DNA of 37,916 bases. It comes from Flavobacterium sp. GTDB lineage: Bacteria; Bacteroidota; Bacteroidia; Flavobacteriales; Flavobacteriaceae. The number at the start of each line of letters is the position of its first letter. Positions within the stretch are counted from its first letter, which is position 1. This document shows, in pieces, positions 27,806 through 36,198 of the stretch. A program made the translations under genes and the position numbers. A model generated the notes under the pieces. The model was not told the DNA's origin and searched no databases. It worked only from the letters and a program-made list of their open reading frames with translations. The DNA is taken from the NCBI RefSeq assembly GCF_027533505.1, contig NZ_JAPZUB010000021.1:1-37916 (forward strand), in the 5' to 3' direction.

Positions 27806-28443
27806 GACAGCTAATAATCAGTTTGTGTTTAATCGCTACATGGGGAAGTCAAGCACAAGAAATAGCCCTATTGAAATACAGCGGCGGTGGCGACTGGTAT
27901 GCCAATCCTACCGCTTTACCCAATTTAATTCGGTATTGCAATAGTTCGCTGAACACCAAAATAAAAACCAAACCCGCAACGGTCGAACCCTCGAGTCCCG
28001 ATTTATTTTCCTATCCTTTTGTACACATGACAGGGCACGGCAATGTGGTGTTTAGTGCCGCCGATATCGCTAACCTTCGCAATTATTTACTATCCGGGGG
28101 ATTTTTACACATCGATGACAATTACGGGATGGATGAGTTTATACGGAAAGAAATTAAGCGTTTGTTTCCTGAAAAAAACTTGGTAGAACTGCCCGCCAAT
28201 CACCCCATTTTTCAAGGCCCCAATGTATTTGCCTCGGGTTTGCCCAAAATTCACGAACACGACGGAAAACGTCCTCAAGCGTTTGGTATTTTTGAAAACA
28301 ATCGTTTGGTGCTTTTGTATACCTTTGAATGTGACTTGGGCGACGGATGGGAAGATGCTGATGTACACAACGACCCTAAAGAAGTTCGCGAAAAAGCACT
28401 AAAAATGGGTGCGAATCTTATTCATTACGTCTTCAATAATTAA
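27802..28443 (+). CDS. exported DUF4159 domain protein
   Basis: This is a 213-aa protein with a signal peptide (about 1-18, WGSQAQ). The rest is a DUF4159 domain: ALLKYSGGGDWYANPTAL, HMTGHGNVVFSAADIANLRNYL, GGFLHIDDNYGMDEFIRKEI and PANHPIF. The fold resembles a glutamine-amidotransferase/ThuA-like Rossmann domain, but no catalytic triad is evident. The function of DUF4159 is not established. It overlaps the thioredoxin-fold gene by ATGA and precedes the AI-2E transporter gene by 25 bp. Confidence 0.85.
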   Translation: MRQLIISLCLIATWGSQAQEIALLKYSGGGDWYANPTALPNLIRYCNSSLNTKIKTKPATVEPSSPDLFSYPFVHMTGHGNVVFSAADIANLRNYLLSGGFLHIDDNYGMDEFIRKEIKRLFPEKNLVELPANHPIFQGPNVFASGLPKIHEHDGKRPQAFGIFENNRLVLLYTFECDLGDGWEDADVHNDPKEVREKALKMGANLIHYVFNN

Positions 28444-28468
28444 CATTCACATACTAAATCGCAGTCCA

Positions 28469-29560
28469 ATGACCTCTTCCAAAACTATCGCATTTGGTAT
28501 TCTTCAGGCGCTCGCTGTCATCGTATTGGTGGGCTTGGGTTTATATTTTATGTATTGCATCCAAGCAGTGATTATTTACCTTTTGGTGTCGATTGTCATG
28601 GCGTTGATTGCTAATCCTATTGTGGAATTTTTGCGCCGAAAATTAAAGTTTGGGAACACCTTTGCGGTAGCGTTTACATTAACCTTATTTGTACTCTTAC
28701 TCATGGGGTTGATCTCTTTATTTATTCCTCTCATTGTCACCCAAGGCAATAAACTCTCTTTATTGGATGCCCATGCTATCGAAATTCGTTTGATGGCGCT
28801 TTACCAACAAGCAGACACCTATCTACACCAACACAATATGGATTTGGATGGATGGATTAAACAGTCCGATATCACCTCAAAACTGAAATTTAATTCAATA
28901 ACCGATTTTTTAAATGGAATCATCAACACCGTAAGTAGTCTCAGTATCGGACTCGTATCGGTGTTTTTTATTACGTTTTTCTTTTTAAAAGACAAGGTGC
29001 AATTTTTGGTGGGCGCCAAGTATTTATTGCCCGAAAAACATCAAGAACCTATTTTGGAGTCGGTAGATAAAATTCGTGAACTACTTAGTCGGTACTTCAT
29101 TGGACTCATCATTCAGCTGACCATTGTTTGCATTTTATATTTGATTGTACTCCTCATTTTTGATGTGGAAAATGCCTTTGTCATTGCGTTTTTGTGTGCT
29201 TTATTGAATATTATTCCGTACGTTGGCCCTATGATTGGAACCGCAATTGCGGGCCTATTGACGATGCTTTCCAACATCAATGCCGATTTTTCTTCAGTGA
29301 CTTTACCGACTACCCTTTACGTTTTGATTGGATTTTCGATTGTGCAAATGATTGACAACAACATTACCTCACCAATTATTTTTTCAAAAAGCGTAAAATC
29401 ACATCCGTTAGAAATTTTCTTGGTGGTTTTAATTGCGGGTATTTTATTCGGAATCATGGGAATGATTATTGCAGTTCCTACGTTTACCATTATAAAAGTC
29501 ATCGCCAAAACCTTTTTCCCTGAGGCCAATATTGTGCGTCAAATGACCAAGAACATATAA
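28469..29560 (+). CDS. AI-2E family transporter
   Basis: This is a 363-aa polytopic inner-membrane protein of the AI-2E exporter / PerM family (PF01594). Hydrophobic segments at about residues 8-27, 29-50, 60-85, 150-172, 205-232, 234-262, 268-300 and 310-345 match the eight-helix pattern, and the NIIPYVGPMIG loop is the family hallmark. Substrates differ between members: autoinducer-2 export in TqsA, Na+/H+ antiport in others. None can be assigned here. The frame is open upstream to 28409, overlapping the DUF4159 gene. The ATG at 28469-28471 (MTSSKTIAFGILQAL) fits better because it puts the first helix close to the N-terminus. Confidence 0.86.
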   Translation: MTSSKTIAFGILQALAVIVLVGLGLYFMYCIQAVIIYLLVSIVMALIANPIVEFLRRKLKFGNTFAVAFTLTLFVLLLMGLISLFIPLIVTQGNKLSLLDAHAIEIRLMALYQQADTYLHQHNMDLDGWIKQSDITSKLKFNSITDFLNGIINTVSSLSIGLVSVFFITFFFLKDKVQFLVGAKYLLPEKHQEPILESVDKIRELLSRYFIGLIIQLTIVCILYLIVLLIFDVENAFVIAFLCALLNIIPYVGPMIGTAIAGLLTMLSNINADFSSVTLPTTLYVLIGFSIVQMIDNNITSPIIFSKSVKSHPLEIFLVVLIAGILFGIMGMIIAVPTFTIIKVIAKTFFPEANIVRQMTKNI

Positions 29561-29562
29561 CG

Positions 29563-30747
29563 ATGATCGATCATTCGCTTTTGGAACCCGAAGTGCAAGA
29601 CTTCATCAATGCCCATTTATCGACCCCTGTATCGGCATTGGCGCTGCAAAAAAATCCGTTTCCACACCTCGATTACAAACGCATTTTACAACAAATTGAA
29701 TCCAAGGCCAAAGCGGCACAAAAATTACCGACTTGGTTTAATACCCCCTTATGTTTGTATCCTTCAAAAATTTCGATAGAACAAACCTCCTCCGAAATTA
29801 CGGCTTCCTACAAAGCACAAACGATTCACGGCGCAAGTCTTATTGACCTAACAGGAGGTTTTGGCGTTGATGCCTACTATTTTGCACACCATTTTAAAAC
29901 GGTGGTGCATTGCGAACAAGATGCCCAATTATCAGCAGTTGTAGCGCATAACTGCAGTACCATGAATGTCCGAAATATTTCTCTTTTCGCTGGCGATGGT
30001 TTCGACTTTTTACAGAAACATAATACCCGTTTTGATTGGATTTACATTGATCCATCGCGACGCCATGATGAAAAAGGAAAAGTATTTTTCTTGCGGGATT
30101 GTGCACCCAATGTTCCCGAACTCGTAGAGGAATACTTTAAATTTACCGATCAGATACTCATCAAAACAGCACCTCTTTTGGATATTTCGGCAGCACTTCA
30201 AGAACTAAAGTATGTGACAGAAGTTCAAGTGATTGCGGTACAAAATGAAGTGAAAGAATTGTTGTTTTACCTGCGAAAAAATAGTGCTGTTCCCCTTCAA
30301 ATTACAGCGGTGACCTTGTTTAAATCCGATAATGCCTCTTTGTTTACCCATGAATTTGGAGTGCGTATTCCTATCGAACTTGCGGCTCCACAAACCTATT
30401 TGTATGAGCCCAATGCTGCTTTGATGAAATCGGGAGGCTATGATGTACTGGCGCATCAATTGGAACTAAAAAAACTACACATCCATACCCATTTATTTAC
30501 GTCTACATCGCTTATCGACTATCCCGGACGACGGTTTCAAATCGTGCGCGTCTTTCCGTATCAAAAAACAGCAATGAAATCACTATTGGGAAAAAAAGGG
30601 CATGTGGCCACGCGGAATTTTCCTGAAAGTGTCGCTGATTTACGAAAAAAATGGAAAATTGCCGACGGAGGTACGAGTTATTGGTTTTTTGTAACCTTGG
30701 AAAAAGGAGAAAAAGTCGTACTTGAAACAGAAAAAATCAGCGATTAA
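29563..30747 (+). CDS. class I SAM-dependent methyltransferase with THUMP-like domain
   Basis: This 394-aa cytoplasmic protein has a helical N-terminus (1-85), then a Rossmann methyltransferase core with motif I DLTGGFGVD (95-103), acidic EQD after beta-2 (118-120) and the active-site-like DPSRR (163-167) where RNA/DNA methyltransferases have (D/N)PP(Y/F). The C-terminal ~100 residues resemble a THUMP-like domain, ending in GTSYWFFVTLEKG. RNA is the probable substrate, but the target base is unknown. It starts 2 bp after the AI-2E gene. Its stop codon overlaps the stop of the convergent VanX-like gene, so no terminator separates the two. Confidence 0.8.
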   Translation: MIDHSLLEPEVQDFINAHLSTPVSALALQKNPFPHLDYKRILQQIESKAKAAQKLPTWFNTPLCLYPSKISIEQTSSEITASYKAQTIHGASLIDLTGGFGVDAYYFAHHFKTVVHCEQDAQLSAVVAHNCSTMNVRNISLFAGDGFDFLQKHNTRFDWIYIDPSRRHDEKGKVFFLRDCAPNVPELVEEYFKFTDQILIKTAPLLDISAALQELKYVTEVQVIAVQNEVKELLFYLRKNSAVPLQITAVTLFKSDNASLFTHEFGVRIPIELAAPQTYLYEPNAALMKSGGYDVLAHQLELKKLHIHTHLFTSTSLIDYPGRRFQIVRVFPYQKTAMKSLLGKKGHVATRNFPESVADLRKKWKIADGGTSYWFFVTLEKGEKVVLETEKISD

Positions 30748-31430
30748 GGACAATCCCACTTAAAATTTGCAATCGGATCTTTGAGGGAACCCGCCAGGTT
30801 GTAATGCCACCATTCCGACTTGAAAGCTCTAAAATTATGGCGCAACATTACTTCTTTAAGAAAAGCACGATTGGCTTTGACTTTGGCCGGTAAATTTGCA
30901 TACGCATGGGCAGCCTCGGGGCCAAAATGATCAAAGGAGGTTCCCATATCCAACTCATTGCCCTCTTTATCAACCAGCGTAATATCGACCGCTCCTCCAC
31001 GATTGTGAATCGAACCGCGTTTGGGGTCGGCCACATAGTCGGCATCCGGTAAAATGGCCCACATTTTTTTTTGAATATCCAAGGGACGGTAACAATCATA
31101 AATTTTAATCCGATATCCTTTTTCTAAAAACTCATGGTTGGCCTCAATTAAGTTTCGAACGGTTTTCATACGCAAATAACATTCAGAACAATCATACACT
31201 GCCGTTTTTAAAAAATTATCGGAGGAAGCATATTTCATGTCAAACACAAAAAAGCCTTCATAATTGCGTACCCTTACAAAAGCCGTATCATGAATGCCCT
31301 CGTAGATGGCTAATGATTTTGAATTCAAATAATTATTTTTCAAAAAATCACGATTGGAAAAAGCTTTATCCGTCGACGAGCATCCCATCAATAGCAAACA
31401 AAGAAATCCCAAAAAACAACTGATTTTCAT
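30744..31430 (-). CDS. VanX-like D-alanyl-D-alanine dipeptidase lipoprotein
   Basis: This is a 228-aa zinc dipeptidase of the VanX/DdpX family (peptidase M15D). All expected residues are present: R115 in YDCYRP, the zinc ligands H142 and D149 in SIHNRGGAVD, the catalytic E206 and the third ligand H209 in EWWHYN. The lipobox LLMGC makes C17 the lipidated Cys, so the enzyme acts at the outer or inner membrane face rather than in the cytoplasm. That fits scavenging of D-Ala-D-Ala from peptidoglycan breakdown rather than vancomycin resistance. An upstream ATG at 31451 would add seven residues, but the ATG at 31430 gives a normal lipoprotein signal. It is monocistronic on the minus strand. Confidence 0.88.
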   Translation of the reverse strand: MKISCFLGFLCLLLMGCSSTDKAFSNRDFLKNNYLNSKSLAIYEGIHDTAFVRVRNYEGFFVFDMKYASSDNFLKTAVYDCSECYLRMKTVRNLIEANHEFLEKGYRIKIYDCYRPLDIQKKMWAILPDADYVADPKRGSIHNRGGAVDITLVDKEGNELDMGTSFDHFGPEAAHAYANLPAKVKANRAFLKEVMLRHNFRAFKSEWWHYNLAGSLKDPIANFKWDCP

Positions 31431-31555
31431 AGTATTACGGTAGTAATTCATTGGCTTTATAGGCTTTTGAAAAATACAAAAAAAACCAACAGTAATTGTA
31501 TTTTTCCAAATGTTAAATTAATTACAAAGTCGCAAGCTGTCCTTTTTATATCTAT

Positions 31556-31563
31556 TAATTTTG
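31556..31563 (+). promoter_or_regulatory. Bacteroidota -7 box upstream of the efflux operon
   Basis: TAATTTTG matches TAnnTTTG exactly and lies 19 bp before ATG 31583, so transcription would start about 12 nt before the small gene. I did not find a clear -33 TTG at the expected spacing. No regulator gene or clear operator is next to it. Confidence 0.5.
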
Positions 31564-31582
31564 CCTCACTTAAAACAAAGAA

Positions 31583-31912
31583 ATGCTACCCATGCCATCG
31601 TTTCGTTCGTTTTTAATTTTCATTTTCAGTGCACTGATGACGTTGTCGGTCGGGCTAAAGCATTGTGATGAAGTTTTGGACATGAGCGTCAAAAAAGCGA
31701 TTGAATCGGTGCAAGACACGGCAGAAGACAATCCAATTTCTACGTCACAACAACAAGTACGATTACAACAGCAAAAAGTCACTCATAAACAACCTTGTGC
31801 TTCTTTCCAAAAGGAACGTTTAGCACTCTTCCCTTCATCCCTTTTTGCCAAAAATACACCCTCACTGTTGCATCGAACGCAACGGTTTTTACACATTTTT
31901 CACCTTTTTTGA
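31583..31912 (+). CDS. small exported protein of unknown function leading the RND operon
   Basis: This is a 109-aa protein. M1 or M4 starts a hydrophobic stretch (about 6-24, FRSFLIFIFSALMTLSVGL), a signal peptide or single anchor. The mature part is short, Gln-rich in the middle (QQQVRLQQQK) and basic toward the end, with Cys at 28 and 72. I do not recognise a family. It lies just after an exact -7 box and 56 bp upstream of the adaptor gene on the same strand, so it is probably the first gene of the efflux operon. It could be a short regulatory or accessory protein, or a non-conserved leader. Confidence 0.55.
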   Translation: MLPMPSFRSFLIFIFSALMTLSVGLKHCDEVLDMSVKKAIESVQDTAEDNPISTSQQQVRLQQQKVTHKQPCASFQKERLALFPSSLFAKNTPSLLHRTQRFLHIFHLF

Positions 31913-31968
31913 TTCCGATTTTCGCACCCGTTTAAAACAGAAAATCAATTGTAATCAAAAAAAAACCT

Positions 31969-33051
31969 ATGAAAAATCTCGTTTTGGGACTTGCAGCCTT
32001 AGGGTTGGTAAGTGCCTGTCAACGTTCAAATTCTGCAGAAAACAAAGAAAATAAAGCGTATCCCGTTTTGGAAGTTGTCGAAAAAGACACCTTAATTTCC
32101 AACGATTTTGTAACGGATATTCAAGCTAAAAAGAATATTGAAATTCGTTCGCGCATTTCAGGCATTCTTCATCATATTTATGTCAACGAAGGACAATATG
32201 TCAAAAAAGGACAACCTTTGTTTAAAATCAATGACGCCGAATTACGAATGGAACTTTCGAAGGCTACCGCAGGCTTACAGCAAGCGACCGCCGATGTTCG
32301 TATGGCTGAAATTGAACTCAACCAACACCAAAGTCTTTTCAATAAAGCCATCATTGCCAAGAATGAATTGGACATGATCAAAGCCAAATTGGAAGCCAAA
32401 AAAGCACAACGTTCTTTCATGGAGGCCGAACGAAATACGGTGTTGCAAAAAATTGCGTTCACCAAAATTACGGCCCCTTTTGATGGGGTGATTGATGTGA
32501 TTCCTTTTAAAGAAGGAAGCTTGATTGAAAACGGCGCTTTGTTAACGACGTTTTCACAATTGGAGGAAGTATATGCCTACTTCTCCATTCCCGAAAGTCT
32601 TTATTTTCAACTCATTGCCGAAGATAAACTTGGGAAACATCAAAAAATTGAATTAGTATTACCCAACGGGGTACATTATGATTATAAGGGGACTTTAAAA
32701 TCGGCCGAGAGCGAAATTGACCGAAGTACGGGTTCCATCCGTTTTAAAGCCGCCTTTCCCAATCCTGAACATTTGATAAAACATGGGACATCGGGTAAAT
32801 TGGTCATTTCGGAAACACGAAAAGATGTCATTACCATTCCCAAAAAATCTACTTTTTCGATTCAGGATAAAACCTATGTTTTTGTGGTAGATTCCAACCA
32901 AAAAGTTCGCATGCGTACCATTCAGATCGGAGCCGTACTTTCCACCAATTACTTGGTGAGTCGCGGTATTGAAGAAGGCGACCGTATCATTTACGAAGGC
33001 ACACAATCGCTTCGTGATGGAGATCGCATTCAAATCAGTTCCAAAATATAA
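31969..33051 (+). CDS. RND efflux periplasmic adaptor (membrane fusion protein)
   Basis: This is a 360-aa lipoprotein adaptor (lipobox LVSAC, C17). The layout is that of AcrA/MexA: a membrane-proximal strand (LISNDFVTDIQA), a lipoyl/barrel-sandwich half (RSRISGILHHIYVNEGQYVKKGQPLFKI, about 64-92), an alpha-helical hairpin (about 95-160), the second lipoyl half (ITAPFDGVIDVIPFKEGSLI), a beta-barrel and a C-terminal membrane-proximal domain ending LRDGDRIQIS. It links the inner-membrane pump and the outer-membrane factor encoded next. The pump gene starts 24 bp downstream. Confidence 0.93.
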   Translation: MKNLVLGLAALGLVSACQRSNSAENKENKAYPVLEVVEKDTLISNDFVTDIQAKKNIEIRSRISGILHHIYVNEGQYVKKGQPLFKINDAELRMELSKATAGLQQATADVRMAEIELNQHQSLFNKAIIAKNELDMIKAKLEAKKAQRSFMEAERNTVLQKIAFTKITAPFDGVIDVIPFKEGSLIENGALLTTFSQLEEVYAYFSIPESLYFQLIAEDKLGKHQKIELVLPNGVHYDYKGTLKSAESEIDRSTGSIRFKAAFPNPEHLIKHGTSGKLVISETRKDVITIPKKSTFSIQDKTYVFVVDSNQKVRMRTIQIGAVLSTNYLVSRGIEEGDRIIYEGTQSLRDGDRIQISSKI

Positions 33052-33075
33052 GGATTCACGACAAAATCATTTTCC

Positions 33076-36000
33076 ATGATCGAGCTATTTATACGACGCA
33101 AGGTATTATCCTTGGTCATCTCTATATTTTTTGTTTTGTTGGGTGTGATGGCTTTGTTGCAATTGCCCATTACCCAATTCCCAGACATTGTACCTCCCTC
33201 GGTAACAGTTACGGCCAAATATACGGGAGCGAATGCTGAAGTTTCGGCCAATGCAGTGGCTTTACCGCTTGAACGTGCCATCAATGGAGTTCCCGGAATG
33301 ACCTACATGTCGACCGTAACATCCAATGACGGTTTAACGATGATTCAGGTGTTCTTTGAAGTAGGAACCGATCCCGATGTAGCTGCCGTAAACGTTCAAA
33401 ACCGTGTAACAACTGTTTTGGATGAATTGCCGGAAGAGGTTATCCGAGCTGGAGTAACCACCGAAAAAGAAGTGAATAGTATGTTGATGTACCTCAATAT
33501 TACGAGTGAGGACAAAAACATGGACGAGCAATTTATTTACAATTTTACCGATATCAACGTTTTACAAGAGTTAAAACGTATTGATGGTGTGGGACGTGCC
33601 GAAATCATGGGGCAAAAAGAATACTCCATGCGGGTATGGTTGGATCCTCAAAAATTAAATGCCTATTCAATTTCAGCACAAGAAGTCATTGCGGCTTTAC
33701 GGGCACAAAATATTGCTGCAGCTCCCGGTAAAGTGGGAGAAACTTCAGGAAAAACGTCGAGTCAGTTGCAATATGTGGTTAAATACACAGGGAAATTTGC
33801 AACCCCCGAACAATATGAAGCGATTCCTTTACGCGCAGATGCTTCGGGTACCATTTTAAAGCTAAAAGACGTCGCCAAAGTTGAATTTGGAGCGATGAGT
33901 TACGGAATGGTTTCGAAAACCGATGGAAAACCGTCAGCCTCTATCATGATGAAACAACGACCCGGCTCAAATGCTTCTGAGGTTATTGAACGGGTGAAAG
34001 CCAAGATGGCCGAGTTGAAAGGCACCTCTTTTCCACCGGGCATGAATTACAATCTAGCCTACGACGTTTCTCGATTTTTGGACGCTTCAATCAGTGCCGT
34101 AATCAAAACGTTATTGGAAGCATTCCTGCTGGTAGGTATTGTTGTCTTTTTGTTTTTACAAGATTGGCGTTCCACTTTAATTCCAGTATTGGCAGTACCT
34201 GTGGCGTTAATTGGAACCTTTGCGTTCATGCAAATGCTTGGATTTTCCATTAACCTATTGACCCTATTTGCCTTGGTTTTGGCTATTGGTATTGTGGTCG
34301 ACAATGCGATTGTAGTGGTAGAAGCTGTACACGTTAAAATGGAAGAAGGCTTAGCGCCCTATGAGGCAACTGTGGCGTCAATGAAAGAAATTGCCGGTGC
34401 TGTTGTGGCCATTACGTTGGTAATGTCAGCGGTTTTTATTCCCGTAGCCTTTTTGAGCGGACCCGTTGGTGTTTTTTATCGACAATTCTCGCTGACCTTG
34501 GCCATAAGTATTGTAATTTCTGGGGTCAATGCGTTGACGCTTACGCCAGCATTGTGTGCTATTTTACTAAAACCCCACCAGCATGGAACGCACAAAGGGT
34601 GGTTACAGCGCTTTTTTACAAAATTCAATACGGGTTTTGATCGTTTAACCCAACGATATACCAACTTGTTATCCCGATTTGCCACGCGAACAGCGGTTAC
34701 CTTTGGTTTACTTATTGCCTTTATTGGATTGATGGTGGTGAATAGCAAATTACTTCCTACTGGCTTTATTCCTCTAGAAGACCAAGGTATGGTATATGTG
34801 AGTGTGACCACGCCACAGGGCGCTACCGTTGAACGTACAGAAAAAGTACTAACACAGATTACCCAATTGGCTAAAGAGATGGAGGGAGTAGAAAACGTGA
34901 CTACTTTAGCGGGATATAGTATTGTGACTGAAATTGCAGGGGCTTCCTATGGAATGGCAATGATCAATATGAAAGATTGGTCAGAACGCGACATTTCAGC
35001 CGATGAATTGATTGCCCGTTTAACTGCCGAAACCGATAAAATTGCCGATGCGGATATTGAGGTGTTTGCTCCACCTACTGTACCGGGCTTTGGAAATGCC
35101 AGTGGATATGAATTGCGATTATTGGACAAGTCAGGACGAACCTTAACCGATACAGATAAAACTACGAAAGCGTTTATCAAGGCATTAAATGAAGCGCCCG
35201 AATTACAAAACAACTTTACTGGATTTGATGCAACCTATCCCCAGTATCTTGTCCATATGGATTACGATATGGCCACAAAAAAAGGGGTTTCGGTAGAAAA
35301 CGCAATGGAAACCTTACAAACGTTGCTGGGATCATATTATGCTACCAACTTTATCCGCTTTACGCAAATGTATAAAGTAATGGTTCAAGCTGGACCCGAA
35401 TTTCGGAATGCCCCAGAGAGTATTTTAAATCTTTACTTAAAAAACGATCAAGGTCAAATGGTTCCGTTTTCGACTTTTGTGCGTTTGGAACGAGTGTATG
35501 GACCTGAAATTCTCACCCGCTACAACATGTATATGTCGGCGATGATTAATGGGGAACCAGCACCTGGATTCAGTTCGGGAGATGCGATTAAAGCAGTCGA
35601 ACGCGTAGCCGAAAAACAACTTCCTCGTGGATATACCATTGAATGGTCTGGGATGACGCGTGAGGAGATTTTATCTGGAAATCAAACAACAATCATCTTC
35701 TTGATTTGTTTGCTCTTTGTGTATCTTTTGTTGGCAGCGCAATACGAAAGCTTTTTACTCCCCCTACCCGTTTTATTGAGCTTGCCGACAGGAATTTTCG
35801 GATCGTATTTTGCCTTGAGTCTCGCTGGGCTCCAAAATAACATTTATGCACAAGTGGCATTGGTTATGCTGATTGGTTTGCTCGCCAAGAATGCAATTCT
35901 TATCGTTGAATTTGCCATGGCACGCAATCAAGAGGGAGAATCGATTATATCGGCTGCTATTGAAGGTTCGCGACAACGCTTACGCCCTATTCTTATGACG

Positions 36001-36198
36001 TCTTTTGCGTTTATCGCTGGATTAATTCCGTTATGCATCGCCTCAGGGGCAGGTGCCGTTGGAAATCAATCCATTGGTGTGGCGGCTGCGGGCGGAATGT
36101 TGTTAGGAACTGTTTTCGGGTTACTAATCATCCCTGGGCTTTATATCTTTTTTGCAACCTTAGAAAAAAAATTCAAAAATGAAACAACAACTGCGTAA
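33076..36198 (+). CDS. RND efflux pump, HAE1 family
   Basis: This is a 1040-aa AcrB-like drug/proton antiporter, full length, with twelve membrane helices and two large periplasmic loops. The first helix is at about 9-28, with TM2-TM6 from about 340 to 500. The TM4 proton-relay motif is IGIVVDNAIVVVEAV: D409 aligns with AcrB D407, but the neighbour equivalent to D408 is N410. TM10 keeps the Lys in LLAKNAILIVEFA, equivalent to AcrB K940. The substrate range cannot be deduced, and the motifs are not those of the heavy-metal (HME) branch. It overlaps the outer-membrane-factor gene by 20 bp. Confidence 0.93.
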   Translation: MIELFIRRKVLSLVISIFFVLLGVMALLQLPITQFPDIVPPSVTVTAKYTGANAEVSANAVALPLERAINGVPGMTYMSTVTSNDGLTMIQVFFEVGTDPDVAAVNVQNRVTTVLDELPEEVIRAGVTTEKEVNSMLMYLNITSEDKNMDEQFIYNFTDINVLQELKRIDGVGRAEIMGQKEYSMRVWLDPQKLNAYSISAQEVIAALRAQNIAAAPGKVGETSGKTSSQLQYVVKYTGKFATPEQYEAIPLRADASGTILKLKDVAKVEFGAMSYGMVSKTDGKPSASIMMKQRPGSNASEVIERVKAKMAELKGTSFPPGMNYNLAYDVSRFLDASISAVIKTLLEAFLLVGIVVFLFLQDWRSTLIPVLAVPVALIGTFAFMQMLGFSINLLTLFALVLAIGIVVDNAIVVVEAVHVKMEEGLAPYEATVASMKEIAGAVVAITLVMSAVFIPVAFLSGPVGVFYRQFSLTLAISIVISGVNALTLTPALCAILLKPHQHGTHKGWLQRFFTKFNTGFDRLTQRYTNLLSRFATRTAVTFGLLIAFIGLMVVNSKLLPTGFIPLEDQGMVYVSVTTPQGATVERTEKVLTQITQLAKEMEGVENVTTLAGYSIVTEIAGASYGMAMINMKDWSERDISADELIARLTAETDKIADADIEVFAPPTVPGFGNASGYELRLLDKSGRTLTDTDKTTKAFIKALNEAPELQNNFTGFDATYPQYLVHMDYDMATKKGVSVENAMETLQTLLGSYYATNFIRFTQMYKVMVQAGPEFRNAPESILNLYLKNDQGQMVPFSTFVRLERVYGPEILTRYNMYMSAMINGEPAPGFSSGDAIKAVERVAEKQLPRGYTIEWSGMTREEILSGNQTTIIFLICLLFVYLLLAAQYESFLLPLPVLLSLPTGIFGSYFALSLAGLQNNIYAQVALVMLIGLLAKNAILIVEFAMARNQEGESIISAAIEGSRQRLRPILMTSFAFIAGLIPLCIASGAGAVGNQSIGVAAAGGMLLGTVFGLLIIPGLYIFFATLEKKFKNETTTA

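Noticed and set aside
30744..31430. Vancomycin-resistance gene vanX
   Set aside because: There are no vanH, vanA, vanR or vanS neighbours, the protein is a lipoprotein, and Gram-negative hosts are intrinsically shielded, so a scavenging role is more plausible.
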